Assembly: GCF_014467015.1 (NCBI RefSeq)
Contig: NZ_CP058559.1
Coordinates: 2,666,001 to 2,730,000, forward strand
Origin: Alkalicella caledoniensis
GTDB lineage: Bacteria > Bacillota > Proteinivoracia > Proteinivoracales > Proteinivoracaceae
Length of the DNA stretch: 64,000 nt
Direction of reading: 5' to 3'
Shown: one piece after another, positions 35,488-45,314 of the stretch
How the letters are laid out: the number at the start of each line of letters is the position of its first letter
How positions within the stretch are numbered: position 1 is the stretch's first letter
Made by a program: the position numbers and the translations under genes
Notes under the pieces: generated by a model
What the model was told of the DNA's origin: nothing
Databases searched by the model: none
The model's input: only the letters and a program-made list of their open reading frames with translations

Positions 35488-37980
35488 ATGAAAAAGGCAA
35501 TTATAATAGACGGAAATAGTTTAATATACCGGGCATTTTTTGCTCTACCATTGTTACAAACTGTCAATGGCGAGTATACAAATGGTGTCTATGGTTTTAC
35601 AACAATGCTATTTAAGGTACTTGAAGAAGAAAAACCTGATTTTATAGCAGTGGCACTAGATAAAGGGAAAAAAACCTTTAGACATGATACTTATAAAGAA
35701 TATAAAGGCCATAGGCCAAAGATGCCAACAGAGCTATCAGGTCAATTTGCCCTACTTAGAGAAATGCTCGAGCTGATGAATATTACATACTTCCAGCTTG
35801 AAAACTACGAGGCTGACGATATAATAGGTACCTTTGCTAAATTAGGGCAAAAAGAAAATATTACCACAACCATTGTAAGTGGTGATAAAGATGTGCTCCA
35901 GCTAATTGATGAGAAAATTCATGTGTTACTGACTAAAAAAGGCATAAGCCAAACTATTAAGTATGACACAATTAAAATACAAGAAGAATTTGGACTAGAC
36001 CCATTACAACTCATTCAGGTTAAAGCGCTTATGGGTGATAGCTCTGATAATATTCCAGGGGTAAAAGGTGTTGGGGAAAAAACAGCTTTAAAGCTAATAA
36101 AAAACTATTCTAATTTAGAGGGTGTGTATGAGAATATTGATAAAGCTGGGGGGCCTAAATTAAAGGAAAACCTTGCTGATAACAAAGAAGTAGCATTTAT
36201 GAGTAGGGAATTGGCTACAATAAATACTGCTGTACCAGTGGAAATAAACTTCGATGACCTAGTTCAAAGAAAGTTTAGTCCTGACTTGGTGGCTTTTTTT
36301 AGACGACTTGAATTTAATACACTTATACCAAAGTTAGATATAGATGAAGAAGTTAGGGAGAAAATAGAGCTATCCTGCGAAAAATATAAAACCACACAAG
36401 AGGGAGAAATATCTATATTACTACACAGTGATAAGTTATACTTAGCCACATGTGAGGAAAAAGTATACTATACAGAGGATATTGAGGAGATTAAATCAAT
36501 ACTAGAAGATAAAAGATTGAAGAAAATATGTTTTGATTATAAGGCACTATTACACTATGCAAAAGATAGGGATATAGCTGTGCAATCAGTAGTATTTGAT
36601 GTATTTTTAGCAGCATATCTTTTACAAGCCGATAAAAATACTTATAGCATAGAAGACCTAGTTCAACACTACCTAACAGTTAATCTTCCCAGCGATGAAG
36701 ATGATCCTGTGGAAAAAGTCTATTATTTATATAAACTTTACTCTCCCATGTCAGAGCAAATCGATAATACTGGGGCAAATATGCTGCTGTATAACATTGA
36801 AATGCCATTGAGTGAAGTGTTATGTGACATGGAAAGGGAAGGAGTTTCTGTGGATAAGGGATATTTAGAGGAATTAAGCTGTGATTTGCTAAAAAGGCTT
36901 GAGGAATTAGAAGTAAACATATGGGGCTATTCAAAGGACAAATTTAATATAAACTCTCCTAAACAATTAGGTGTTGTACTTTTTGAAGAACTGAACCTAC
37001 CAGTTCTTAAAAAAACTAAGACTGGCTACTCTACGGATGTATCTGTACTTGAAAAGCTACAGGGAGAACACCCCATAATAGATCATTTATTGTCCTATAG
37101 AACATTGGCTAAGCTTAGATCCACATATGCCCAAGGACTAAAATCTTTAATAAAACAAGATGATAAAATACACACTACATTTAATCAGACCATAACAGCT
37201 ACAGGGAGATTATCTAGTACAGAACCCAACCTACAAAATATACCAATACGACTTGAAGAAGGTAAAAAAATTCGTAAAGCTTTTATTGCTCCAGAAGGCA
37301 AAGTATTGGTCTCTTTGGACTATTCACAAATAGAACTGAGGATACTTGCTCACATGTCCCAAGACAAAAACTTAGTTGACGGATTTATAAAAGGTCAAGA
37401 TATTCATCAAAGGACAGCTGCTGAGGTATTTGGAGTAGAGCTAGACTCTGTTACAGAACAACAAAGAAGACATGCTAAGGCTGTAAACTTTGGAATAGTA
37501 TACGGAATGAGCGACTTTGGTCTATCACAGAGTTTAGCAATTCCTAGGAAAGAGGCAAAGGAATATATTGATAAGTACTTTGAAAAATATGAAGGTGTAA
37601 AAACATTTATTGATAAAACAATTGCCGTATGTAAGGAAAAAGGCTATGTGGAAACCATGTTTAACCGTCGCCGATTCATACCAGAGATAAATAGCTCTAA
37701 CTTCAATAGGAGATCCTTTGCAGAAAGAACTGCAGTGAATACTCCAATTCAGGGAACGGCGGCAGATATTATAAAAAAAGCTATGGTAGACTTTCGCTGT
37801 GGTAGTAGTGAAGCAAAATTGTTACTTCAAGTACATGATGAACTTGTTTTTTTAATAGATGAAGATAAAGTACAAGAAAATATTTCACAGTTGATAAATA
37901 TAATGGAAAATACCGTTAAGCTAGATGTGCCACTAACAGTGGATTATAAATGGGGAAATAACTGGATGGAACTAAAATAG
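35488..37980 (+). CDS. polA: DNA polymerase I
   Basis: Repair and Okazaki-fragment polymerase. 830 aa: N-terminal 5'-3' exonuclease (about 1-290; IIIDGNSLIYRAFFA, NYEADDIIGT, MGDSSDNIPGVKGVG), a central 3'-5' exonuclease-like domain (about 300-460) in which the acidic metal ligands are not evident, as in other Firmicutes, and the C-terminal polymerase (LDYSQIELRILAH, RRHAKAVNFGIVYG, LQVHDELVF). ATG at 35488 follows AAAGGAGTGG and is better than the upstream GTG at 35440. First of a run polA-mutM-ytaF; mutM begins 12 bp later, linking base-excision repair enzymes. Confidence 0.97.
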   Translation: MKKAIIIDGNSLIYRAFFALPLLQTVNGEYTNGVYGFTTMLFKVLEEEKPDFIAVALDKGKKTFRHDTYKEYKGHRPKMPTELSGQFALLREMLELMNITYFQLENYEADDIIGTFAKLGQKENITTTIVSGDKDVLQLIDEKIHVLLTKKGISQTIKYDTIKIQEEFGLDPLQLIQVKALMGDSSDNIPGVKGVGEKTALKLIKNYSNLEGVYENIDKAGGPKLKENLADNKEVAFMSRELATINTAVPVEINFDDLVQRKFSPDLVAFFRRLEFNTLIPKLDIDEEVREKIELSCEKYKTTQEGEISILLHSDKLYLATCEEKVYYTEDIEEIKSILEDKRLKKICFDYKALLHYAKDRDIAVQSVVFDVFLAAYLLQADKNTYSIEDLVQHYLTVNLPSDEDDPVEKVYYLYKLYSPMSEQIDNTGANMLLYNIEMPLSEVLCDMEREGVSVDKGYLEELSCDLLKRLEELEVNIWGYSKDKFNINSPKQLGVVLFEELNLPVLKKTKTGYSTDVSVLEKLQGEHPIIDHLLSYRTLAKLRSTYAQGLKSLIKQDDKIHTTFNQTITATGRLSSTEPNLQNIPIRLEEGKKIRKAFIAPEGKVLVSLDYSQIELRILAHMSQDKNLVDGFIKGQDIHQRTAAEVFGVELDSVTEQQRRHAKAVNFGIVYGMSDFGLSQSLAIPRKEAKEYIDKYFEKYEGVKTFIDKTIAVCKEKGYVETMFNRRRFIPEINSSNFNRRSFAERTAVNTPIQGTAADIIKKAMVDFRCGSSEAKLLLQVHDELVFLIDEDKVQENISQLINIMENTVKLDVPLTVDYKWGNNWMELK

Positions 37981-37992
37981 GAGGAAGGAAAA

Positions 37993-38811
37993 ATGCCAGA
38001 ACTACCAGAAGTGGAAACCATTGTTACAGGGTTGAAGCCTAACCTTGAAGGAAAATTAATACATGATGTTCAGGTATTTAATAAAAGAACCATTACAAAT
38101 CCTAAAGATATTGAAGGATTTGTTGCGACCATTAAAAAAACTACTATAAATGAGGTAACTAGAAAAGGTAAGTACATCGATATAATATTAGATAATAAAA
38201 TGCATCTCATTATTCATCTAAGAATGACAGGACAATTGATTTATAGTAATAAAGAAATGGACTTTACACATCTTCGGGCGATGTTTAAGCTAGACAATGG
38301 GTTGTTATATTTTAACGATATTCGTAAATTTGGAACCATATCCTTATTACATCAAGATGAGCTACTACTTGAAAAGGGATATCATACCTTGGGTGTAGAA
38401 CCTTTAAGCAATGAGTTTAGTGACTGTTATTTAAAAGAAAAGATAAAGGGAACTAGGCCAGTAAAGAACTTTATTTTAGATCAGACAGTTATAGCAGGAC
38501 TGGGCAACATATATGCCGACGAGTGCCTATTCTTAGCTAATATAAATCCTAAGAGACCTGTAAATACACTAGATGATATGGAGATAACTCTATTAGTAGA
38601 TGCAATAAAGGAAGTATTAAGTAAGGCAATCGAAAATAGGGGAACTACTTTTAGTGACTACAAAGATTCCTATGGTGGCAAAGGCGAAAACCAAAACTTT
38701 TTAAAGGTTTACGGAAGAGGCAAGGAAGACTGTTTTAAATGCGGTAAAAAACTGTCATCTGATAAAATTGGGGGAAGAACCACTGTTTTTTGCCTAGATT
38801 GTCAGAAATAA
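37993..38811 (+). CDS. mutM: Formamidopyrimidine-DNA glycosylase
   Basis: Removes 8-oxoguanine and ring-opened purines and nicks the strand. 272 aa. The N terminus MPELPEVETIV gives Pro2 (nucleophile) and Glu3; RKGKYI (Lys about 57) and the helix-two-turn-helix region GLGNIYADECLF are present, and a C-terminal zinc finger CFKCGKK...CLDC (about 247-270) is intact. Ribosome site AGGAGGAAGG overlaps the polA stop. Terminal gene order polA-mutM is common in Firmicutes. Confidence 0.97.
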   Translation: MPELPEVETIVTGLKPNLEGKLIHDVQVFNKRTITNPKDIEGFVATIKKTTINEVTRKGKYIDIILDNKMHLIIHLRMTGQLIYSNKEMDFTHLRAMFKLDNGLLYFNDIRKFGTISLLHQDELLLEKGYHTLGVEPLSNEFSDCYLKEKIKGTRPVKNFILDQTVIAGLGNIYADECLFLANINPKRPVNTLDDMEITLLVDAIKEVLSKAIENRGTTFSDYKDSYGGKGENQNFLKVYGRGKEDCFKCGKKLSSDKIGGRTTVFCLDCQK

Positions 38812-38888
38812 TTATCACTAAAAATGCCCAATTCCATAATATGAATTAGACCATGTCATTTGATTCAACTAATCAAGGTGGTGATATT

Positions 38889-39512
38889 ATGGAAATATGG
38901 GCAATAGTGTTTTTATCTATAGCAGTATCTTTGGATGGTTTTGGAGCAGGGTTCGCATATGGACTAAATGGAATACGAATTAACACTATTTCAAGAATAT
39001 TGATATCCCTAGCTTCTGCTTTTGCAATTTACCTTTCCTTACTAGCAGGAGCTTTTCTAGGAACAGTGTTAAACCCAGGTTTTTCTAAAAACCTTGGGGC
39101 TCTACTTTTGTGTGTTATGGGAATATATATATTTACGCAAGAGTTGAAGTTTATACTAGATAAAGGTGAGATACCCAATGATTTTTATACTAAAAGTTTT
39201 TTTCAGAAGGTTTTTATTCTGTTAAAACAGCCTAGTATAGCTGATTTTGACAAATCAGGAAATATATCAGGTATGGAAGTTTTCTTTGTTGGCTTTGCCC
39301 TGGCCATGGATGCATTCGGTGCAGGGTTTGGAGCAGCACTATCTGGCTCTAATCCATTGATGACATCAATTTTTGTAGGCATATTTAAGTTTTTCTTGTT
39401 AAGCACTGGAATGACAATGGGTAAAAAACTTAACAAAATACCCTACCAAGGAGTTATACTTTTGATGCCGGGGTTGATATTTTTCTCCATAGGTGTATTT
39501 AACTTTATATAA
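38889..39512 (+). CDS. ytaF: Sporulation membrane protein YtaF (MntP-like)
   Basis: 207 aa with six membrane helices in two related halves (SLDGFGAGFAYGLNGI near the start and AMDAFGAGFGAALSG in the second half), the layout of the MntP/LysE-like exporter fold. In B. subtilis ytaF sits next to mutM and coaE, as here, and is annotated as a sporulation gene. The start ATG at 38889 follows AAGGTGGTGA; an earlier in-frame ATG at 38853 has no ribosome site. The transported ion is unknown. Confidence 0.9.
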   Translation: MEIWAIVFLSIAVSLDGFGAGFAYGLNGIRINTISRILISLASAFAIYLSLLAGAFLGTVLNPGFSKNLGALLLCVMGIYIFTQELKFILDKGEIPNDFYTKSFFQKVFILLKQPSIADFDKSGNISGMEVFFVGFALAMDAFGAGFGAALSGSNPLMTSIFVGIFKFFLLSTGMTMGKKLNKIPYQGVILLMPGLIFFSIGVFNFI

Positions 39513-39537
39513 AGTGAAAGCTCAGCTTTCACTTTTT
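39511..39537 (+). terminator. Terminator after ytaF
   Basis: Stem GTGAAAGCT/AGCTTTCAC with a single-base loop region and T-run. Confidence 0.9.
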
Positions 39538-39713
39538 TACATATCCGGACATTATAAATATTCCCTTTAGGGTGGGACCCCTTAGCTACTTACAAACAGG
39601 TTGTATTTTCGTGTTTATACCATTTAACAGAAATTACTCTTGAAGGATAAAGGTAAACAATGTAGAATAATATATATTTAAGCAAATACTATATAAAGGT
39701 GGGAGGTAGCCGT

Positions 39714-40319
39714 ATGATAAAAATAGGTCTAACTGGAGGCATAGCCAGTGGAAAAAGCACCATTTCCAAAATACTTAAGGGACTTGGAGCCAAAATAATC
39801 GATGCAGATATAGAAGCAAAGGCCGCCTTAAAGCCTAATGCAGAGCCATGGCAGTTATTAATTAAAGAGTTCGGTAAAGAAATACTTAAAAATGATCAAA
39901 GTATCGATAGAAGAAAACTAGGTAATATGGTTTTTGGTGATAAACAAAAGTTAAATAAACTAAACAGCATAGTACACCCCTTTGTAATCGAAAGAATAAA
40001 AGGAAAAATAGCATACATGGAACAAAAAGGGGATATAAAAGCAGTTGTCCTAGATGCTCCACTATTAATTGAAACCAATTTACACAATTTAGTGGATGAG
40101 GTGTGGGTTGTGGATGTGGACACAAAAACACAAATTAGTAGGTTAATAAAAAGGGATAAATACAATGAAGAGCAAGCTAAAAATCGTTTAAAAGCTCAGC
40201 TTTCTCAAGAAGAAAGATTAAAATATGCTACAGCTGTTATAGACAACACCGGTGGTAGAAGACATACAAGAGAACAGGTTACAAAATTGTGGAACAATAG
40301 AGTAGAAGAATTAAATTGA
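39714..40319 (+). CDS. coaE: Dephospho-CoA kinase
   Basis: Last step of coenzyme A synthesis, phosphorylating the ribose 3'-OH of dephospho-CoA. 201 aa. Walker A loop GLTGGIASGKST (about 5-16), 'IDADIEAKAAL' after it, the core VVLDAPLLIET, and the C-terminal lid QLSQEERLKYATAVIDNTGG. ATG at 39714 follows GGAGGTAG. The transglycosylase gene begins 13 bp later. Confidence 0.96.
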   Translation: MIKIGLTGGIASGKSTISKILKGLGAKIIDADIEAKAALKPNAEPWQLLIKEFGKEILKNDQSIDRRKLGNMVFGDKQKLNKLNSIVHPFVIERIKGKIAYMEQKGDIKAVVLDAPLLIETNLHNLVDEVWVVDVDTKTQISRLIKRDKYNEEQAKNRLKAQLSQEERLKYATAVIDNTGGRRHTREQVTKLWNNRVEELN

Positions 40320-40332
40320 TGAGGTGTTTACC

Positions 40333-40884
40333 TTGAGAAAATCCTACAAGTTGGTCATTATTGTTACAATCCTAACATTATGTATTGCATATTTATTACA
40401 GAATCAACTACTATGGAATAAAGTCTACCCCATTGAATATAAAGATGTAGTATGGGAAAACAGTGATAAGTATGAAGTAGATCCCTACTTGATTTTAGCC
40501 CTTATGAAGGTTGAAAGTAGATTTGATACAGATGCTGTTTCCAAAAGGGGTGCAAAAGGTTTAATGCAACTGATGCCTGATACAGCTCTATGGATTGCTG
40601 AGCAAAATGACATAGAAATAACAGAGTTTGATCTTTATAAACCTGAAGTAAACATACCCCTTGCCATTTGGTATATGAGGCAACTAATCAACCAGTTTGA
40701 CGATGAAGTGGTGGCAATAGCAGCATATAATGCAGGACGGGGTAATGTACGCAGATGGATAGATGAGGGAGTATGGGATGGAACTATTGCAAACTCTCAA
40801 TCCATACCCTTTGGAGAGACCAGAGAGTATGTTTTAAGGGTATCCATTGTATGGAAGAAATACCATGATATCTACGTTAATTAA
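40333..40884 (+). CDS. Membrane-anchored lytic transglycosylase (SLT domain)
   Basis: Cuts peptidoglycan glycan strands outside the membrane. 183 aa: an N-terminal signal anchor (about 5-25), then an SLT domain with ALMKVESRFD (catalytic Glu about 56), KGLMQLMP (about 73) and AIAAYNAGRGNV (about 130), complete to the C terminus. A TTG start at 40333 is preferred, with GAGGTG (40321-40326) six bases upstream; the GTG at 40324 lies inside that site. It follows coaE closely, as in B. subtilis-like relatives. Confidence 0.92.
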   Translation: MRKSYKLVIIVTILTLCIAYLLQNQLLWNKVYPIEYKDVVWENSDKYEVDPYLILALMKVESRFDTDAVSKRGAKGLMQLMPDTALWIAEQNDIEITEFDLYKPEVNIPLAIWYMRQLINQFDDEVVAIAAYNAGRGNVRRWIDEGVWDGTIANSQSIPFGETREYVLRVSIVWKKYHDIYVN

Positions 40885-40902
40885 TTCTTTTTAAATTAGG
40901 TC

Positions 40903-40931
40903 TTGTAATTCCTCGATTATCGTAATATAAT
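40903..40931 (+). promoter_or_regulatory. Promoter of first binding-protein gene
   Basis: TTGTAA (40903-40908), 17-bp spacer, consensus TATAAT (40926-40931). Confidence 0.75.
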
Positions 40932-41011
40932 GTAACTGTAACATCCTTGTAACTATAAAAAAATATATAGTCCCATCGTTGGACAAGTACAAGGTTAGAT
41001 CTGTTTTATAA

Positions 41012-41030
41012 TTTGCCCGTTAGAGGCAAA
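41012..41030 (+). other. Leader hairpin upstream of first binding-protein gene
   Basis: TTTGCC/GGCAAA stem with a 7-nt loop, about 30 bases before the ATG. A similar stem (TTGCC/GGCAA at 43037-43053) lies upstream of the second copy. Confidence 0.5.
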
Positions 41031-41061
41031 TAAAATATAAACTATATTAGGGGGTTATTAA

Positions 41062-42711
41062 ATGTTCAAAAAGACAATCTTAATGGCTATTAGTTTAGTA
41101 CTAATCGTTGGATTGGCAGTTGGTTGTTCACCACCTGACACTCAAGTTGGTGGTACATTCAGATGGGGAGTTGGTTCTGACCCAGCACTTATGAACCCAA
41201 TCCTTTACCAAGATGCTACATCAGGTGAATTTATCGATCGTATGTTTGAAGGCTTAATAAGATACGATGAGAACCTTGAAAGAGTTCCTTTGCTAGCAGA
41301 TAGCTGGGACTTTGCTGATGACTTTTTATCAGTAACTTTCTATCTTAAAGAAGGCGTACTATGGCATGATGGTGAACCATTCACTTCAGAAGACGTAGTG
41401 TTTACCTTTGAAACAATGATGCATCCAGATTATCCAGGTGTTCGTGCATCCATGTTCTCAACACTTGAAAGTATTGTGGCACTAGATGAGCACACTGTAC
41501 AATTTAACTTAAAAGAAGAATTTGGTCCAGTTATGAACAACTTAGGATTTAACATTATTCCTAAACACATCTACTCTGTAAACCCAGAAAATGGGGAGCC
41601 ATGGCCAATTGCTGACCTAATGGATCACCCAAACAACTATGACAACGTAGTTGGTACAGGTCCATTCGTATGGAAAGAGTGGAAAACTGGTGAGTATATT
41701 TCTTTCACTAGAAACGAAAACTACCACGTTGAAGGTGTTCCTTACTTTGAAGAATTCCTAATGACTATTTATGGTGGATTAGAAGCTATGATGATGGCTC
41801 TTGAAGTTGGTAATGAGCTAGATTATGGTACAATCCAAGCAGATAAAGTTGCTGATATGGAAAAGAAAGGTCAAAATGGTGATGAAACATACGAACTAAT
41901 CACATATGATGGTCTTTCATACTCATATATCGGTATGAACCAAAAAGAAGGTCTTTTTGGAGAAGGTAACGAGAACTTCTTCCAAGACTTAAGAGTGCGT
42001 CAAGCTATAGCTCACGCAGCTCCAATTGAAGACATGATTCAAAACATTTACTCAGGTAATGCTTATAGACTACACAGTTCTGTACCAAGAAGTTCTTGGG
42101 CTTATAGCGAAGAAGGTCTAACTAAGTATGACTATGATTTAGAAGCAGCAGCAGCACTTTTAGATGAAGCTGGTTGGGAATTAAGCGCTGATGGTTTTAG
42201 ATATAAAAACGGTCAAAAACTTAGCTTCGAGTTAGCAACTAACGCATCTAACCAAATGAGGGTAGACGTTATCACTATTATGCAAGATGAGTTAACTAAA
42301 ATCGGTGTTGAGGTTAGACTTGAGGCTATGGAGTGGCAAGCATTCCTAGACCATGTTACAAAGGAAAAAGATGCTCATGCATTTGTTTTAGGTTGGAACT
42401 TAGCAGTTGATCCAGATGCATACTCTATCTTCCACTCTGCTGCTACAAGCAACAACAACAGTATCTATTATGCTAACGAAGAAGCTGACTACTGGATTAT
42501 GAAGGGTAGAAACTCTTTAGATATCGAAGTTAGAAAAGAAGCTTACGCTGAATTAGCTAAAATTCTTTCCCATGACTTACCATACGTATTCCTTTTCGCT
42601 CCTAAGAGCGTAGATGCTATTAGAACAGGTATTGAAGGATATACTGTAGGTCAAACAGGTCTGTTCTTCATGGAAAACTGGAGATACTCAAACGTAGAAG
42701 AAGCTAACTAA
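41062..42711 (+). CDS. Peptide ABC transporter substrate-binding lipoprotein, copy 1
   Basis: 549 aa, family 5 (Opp/Dpp/App-type) extracellular solute-binding protein. The N terminus has a lipobox LAVGC (Cys about residue 22), so it is a membrane-anchored lipoprotein. Family segments include FRWGVGSDPALMNP, GVLWHDGEPFTSEDVVFTFE and the closing region of the large lobe. It is about 85-90% identical to the next gene over most of its length. A strong terminator separates the two, and the promoter at 40903 serves this copy. The BCDF components are encoded at 45315-49270. Confidence 0.93.
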   Translation: MFKKTILMAISLVLIVGLAVGCSPPDTQVGGTFRWGVGSDPALMNPILYQDATSGEFIDRMFEGLIRYDENLERVPLLADSWDFADDFLSVTFYLKEGVLWHDGEPFTSEDVVFTFETMMHPDYPGVRASMFSTLESIVALDEHTVQFNLKEEFGPVMNNLGFNIIPKHIYSVNPENGEPWPIADLMDHPNNYDNVVGTGPFVWKEWKTGEYISFTRNENYHVEGVPYFEEFLMTIYGGLEAMMMALEVGNELDYGTIQADKVADMEKKGQNGDETYELITYDGLSYSYIGMNQKEGLFGEGNENFFQDLRVRQAIAHAAPIEDMIQNIYSGNAYRLHSSVPRSSWAYSEEGLTKYDYDLEAAAALLDEAGWELSADGFRYKNGQKLSFELATNASNQMRVDVITIMQDELTKIGVEVRLEAMEWQAFLDHVTKEKDAHAFVLGWNLAVDPDAYSIFHSAATSNNNSIYYANEEADYWIMKGRNSLDIEVRKEAYAELAKILSHDLPYVFLFAPKSVDAIRTGIEGYTVGQTGLFFMENWRYSNVEEAN

Positions 42712-42726
42712 TAGCTTTCTATAATC

Positions 42727-42773
42727 CAAAAAGAGCCTTGTCAACATAAGTTGACAAGGCTCTTTTTGGATTA
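42727..42773 (+). terminator. Terminator between the two binding-protein genes
   Basis: About 20-bp stem (CCAAAAAGAGCC... with ...GGCTCTTTTTGG) around an ATAA loop. A very strong hairpin with T-run inside the 3' arm. Confidence 0.93.
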
Positions 42774-42865
42774 TTACCAATTTTACCTCTTATCTTGATT
42801 CTGTATCACAATTCAAACACTATTTGAAGCCTGCAAAATTATTGCAACATTTTTTTACAAAAGTA

Positions 42866-42894
42866 TTGCAATGTATGAAATGTTAGTGTAATAT
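42866..42894 (+). promoter_or_regulatory. Promoter of second binding-protein gene
   Basis: TTGCAA (42866-42871), 17-bp spacer, TAATAT (42889-42894). The rest of the 300-bp gap after the terminator holds no gene. Confidence 0.65.
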
Positions 42895-43079
42895 AAATGT
42901 AACGAAAGAGATATAAAAAGCACAATTAAGTAAATGAGTATCAAAAATGACCTATGAAGTAATATATGTGTAATAAAATATACCTTTCGGTAATAAATAT
43001 GTAAAAATACTTAATGGAATTAACACAAGCTAATTTTTGCCTCGCAAGGGCAATGAAAAAAACTAAAGGGGGCTTTTAA

Positions 43080-44723
43080 ATGAAGAAGGTTATGTTGGTA
43101 CTGCTTTCACTAACTCTAATCGTTGGTTTAGCAGTAGGATGTTCACCACCTGACGACAATATTGGTGGTAGATTTAGATGGGGAGTTGGTTCTGATCCAG
43201 CACTTATGAACCCAATTCTGTATCAAGATGCTACATCAGGTCAGTTTATTGATCGTATGTTTGAAGGTTTAATGAGATACGATGAGAACCTTGAAAGACA
43301 GCCTTTACTGGCAGATAGCTGGGATTTCTCAGATGATTTCTTAGAAATTACTTTCTACCTAAAACAAGGAGTTAAATGGCATGATGGTGAGCCTTTCACT
43401 GCTGATGATGTAGAGTTCACATTTAAGACCATGATGCATCCAGATTACCCAGGCGTTCGCGCTTCAATGTTCTCGACACTTGAGGATGTTATCGTAATCG
43501 ATGAGCACACAGTTAAATTTACTCTTAAAGAAGAGTTTGGCCCAGTTATGAACAACTTAGGATTTGCTATTATTCCTAAGCACATCTTCTCTGTAGATGC
43601 TGATGGTAACCCACAAGCAATCGCAGACCTTATGGATCATCCAAACAACTATGACAACGTAGTTGGTACAGGTCCATGGAAATGGAATGAGTGGAAAACT
43701 GGTGAGTATATTTCTTTCACAAGAAACGAGAATTATCACCAAGATGGCCTTCCATACTTTGAGGAATTTATAATCAATATCTATGGTGGGTTAGAAGCTA
43801 TGATGATGGCTCTAGAAGTTGGTAACGAGCTAGACTATGGCGATATTCAAGCAGATAAAGTTGTTGATTTACAAAAGAAAGGCCAAGACGGTGATGGAAC
43901 TTACGACCTAGTACAGTTCGATGCACTTTCTTACACCTATATTGGTATGAACCAAAAAGAGGGTCTTTTTGGAGAAGGTAAAGAAAACTTCTTCCAAGAC
44001 TTAAGAGTGCGTCAAGCTATAGCTCACGCAGCTCCAATTGAAGACATGATCCAAAACATTTACTCAGGTAATGCTTATAGACTACACAGTTCTGTTCCAA
44101 GAAGTTCTTGGGCTTATAGTGAAGAAGGTCTAACTAAGTATGATTATGATTTAGATGCTGCTGCTGCACTTCTAGACGAAGCTGGTTGGGAAGTAGGAGC
44201 TGATGGATTAAGATATAAGAACGGTCAAAAACTTAGCTTCGAGTTAGCAACTAACGCATCTAACCAAATGAGGGTAGACGTTATCACTATTATGCAAGAT
44301 GAACTAACTAAAATTGGTGTTGAAGTTAAACTTGAGGCTATGGAGTGGCAAGCATTCCTAGACCATGTAACAAAGGAAAAAGACGCTCATGCATTTGTTT
44401 TAGGTTGGAACTTAGCAGTTGACCCAGATGCATACTCTATTTTCCACTCTGCTGCTGTAAGCAATAACAACAGCATCTACTACGCTAACGAAGAAGCTGA
44501 CTACTGGATTATGAAGGGTAGACAGTCTCTAGATATCGAAGTTAGAAAAGAAGCATATGCTGAATTAGCTAAGATCCTTTCTAAAGACTTACCATATGTA
44601 TTCTTATTCGCTCCTAAGAACACTGCTGCTATAAGAACTAACATCGAAGGATATGAATTAGGTCAAACTGGTCTATTCTTCATGGAAAAATGGCACTTTA
44701 AAAGTGGAGAAGAAGCTAACTAG
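43080..44723 (+). CDS. Peptide ABC transporter substrate-binding lipoprotein, copy 2
   Basis: 547 aa, tandem paralogue of the preceding gene, with the same lipobox LAVGC and the same family-5 segments. Differences cluster between about residues 150-290 (for example the HQDGLPYFEEFIINIYGG and DLVQFDALSYTYIG stretches) and at both ends, while the C-terminal half is nearly unchanged, also at DNA level. This suggests recent duplication or gene conversion with change in part of the binding face. It has its own promoter and terminator. Confidence 0.93.
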   Translation: MKKVMLVLLSLTLIVGLAVGCSPPDDNIGGRFRWGVGSDPALMNPILYQDATSGQFIDRMFEGLMRYDENLERQPLLADSWDFSDDFLEITFYLKQGVKWHDGEPFTADDVEFTFKTMMHPDYPGVRASMFSTLEDVIVIDEHTVKFTLKEEFGPVMNNLGFAIIPKHIFSVDADGNPQAIADLMDHPNNYDNVVGTGPWKWNEWKTGEYISFTRNENYHQDGLPYFEEFIINIYGGLEAMMMALEVGNELDYGDIQADKVVDLQKKGQDGDGTYDLVQFDALSYTYIGMNQKEGLFGEGKENFFQDLRVRQAIAHAAPIEDMIQNIYSGNAYRLHSSVPRSSWAYSEEGLTKYDYDLDAAAALLDEAGWEVGADGLRYKNGQKLSFELATNASNQMRVDVITIMQDELTKIGVEVKLEAMEWQAFLDHVTKEKDAHAFVLGWNLAVDPDAYSIFHSAAVSNNNSIYYANEEADYWIMKGRQSLDIEVRKEAYAELAKILSKDLPYVFLFAPKNTAAIRTNIEGYELGQTGLFFMEKWHFKSGEEAN

Positions 44724-44778
44724 TTTACAATTTTCGGCGTAGCCAAAGCCAGGCAAAGGCCGAAATGACTCCCTAATT

Positions 44779-44815
44779 TCCCCCTCTAGAAAGTTCTAGA
44801 GGGGGCTTTTTATTT
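44779..44815 (+). terminator. Terminator after second binding-protein gene
   Basis: 12-bp stem CCCCCTCTAGAA/TTCTAGAGGGGG with a 2-nt-centred loop and T-run. A weaker TTCGGC/GCCGAA hairpin precedes it at about 44733-44766. Confidence 0.93.
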
Positions 44816-45063
44816 TGACTAGTTAATCAAACAAACACAACTAAAATATATAAATTTATTTTAAAAAAAATAAGTTGTTGTATCATTTCCTTTAATACAG
44901 TATCATTAAGAGATGTAATACAGATACTTAGCACACAGAAATAAAGAAAACACTATAGTACTGGTATTTATGGTGTTATGTGATTTCAAGTTCAAAAATT
45001 ATAAGTACCTGTTATAATTTAATCTTTGGTACTTTATCGATTTAAAGTGGCAAAAAAACGCTA

Positions 45064-45092
45064 TTGACAGATTACTGTATTCGTTTTATTAT
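45064..45092 (+). promoter_or_regulatory. Promoter of the permease-ATPase operon
   Basis: Consensus TTGACA (45064-45069), 17-bp spacer, TATTAT (45087-45092). A long leader of about 215 bases follows, with a small AGGAAGA/TCTTCCT hairpin near 45216; the 44816-45063 stretch shows no gene. Confidence 0.75.
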
Positions 45093-45314
45093 GTTAACAT
45101 TGAACTAATAATATAGTAGAAAATTGTCGTAGAATTACAGAAAACTTAAAGGGGCAGCAGGAATTTTACTATATTTAATAGAATAGTATTATGAATAATC
45201 ACTTGTTAATAGTTTAGGAAGACAATCTTCCTAACTTGAGATACTTTCTAAATATAAGGGGGAAAGACTCAGTATTGCCTGGCGTTGGCAAAAATTAAAA
45301 AGGAGGTTTTGCTA

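Noticed and set aside
39540-39700. T-box-like GGGTGGGACC upstream of coaE
   Set aside because: It lacks the GGTACCGCG part, stem I and terminator; chance resemblance.
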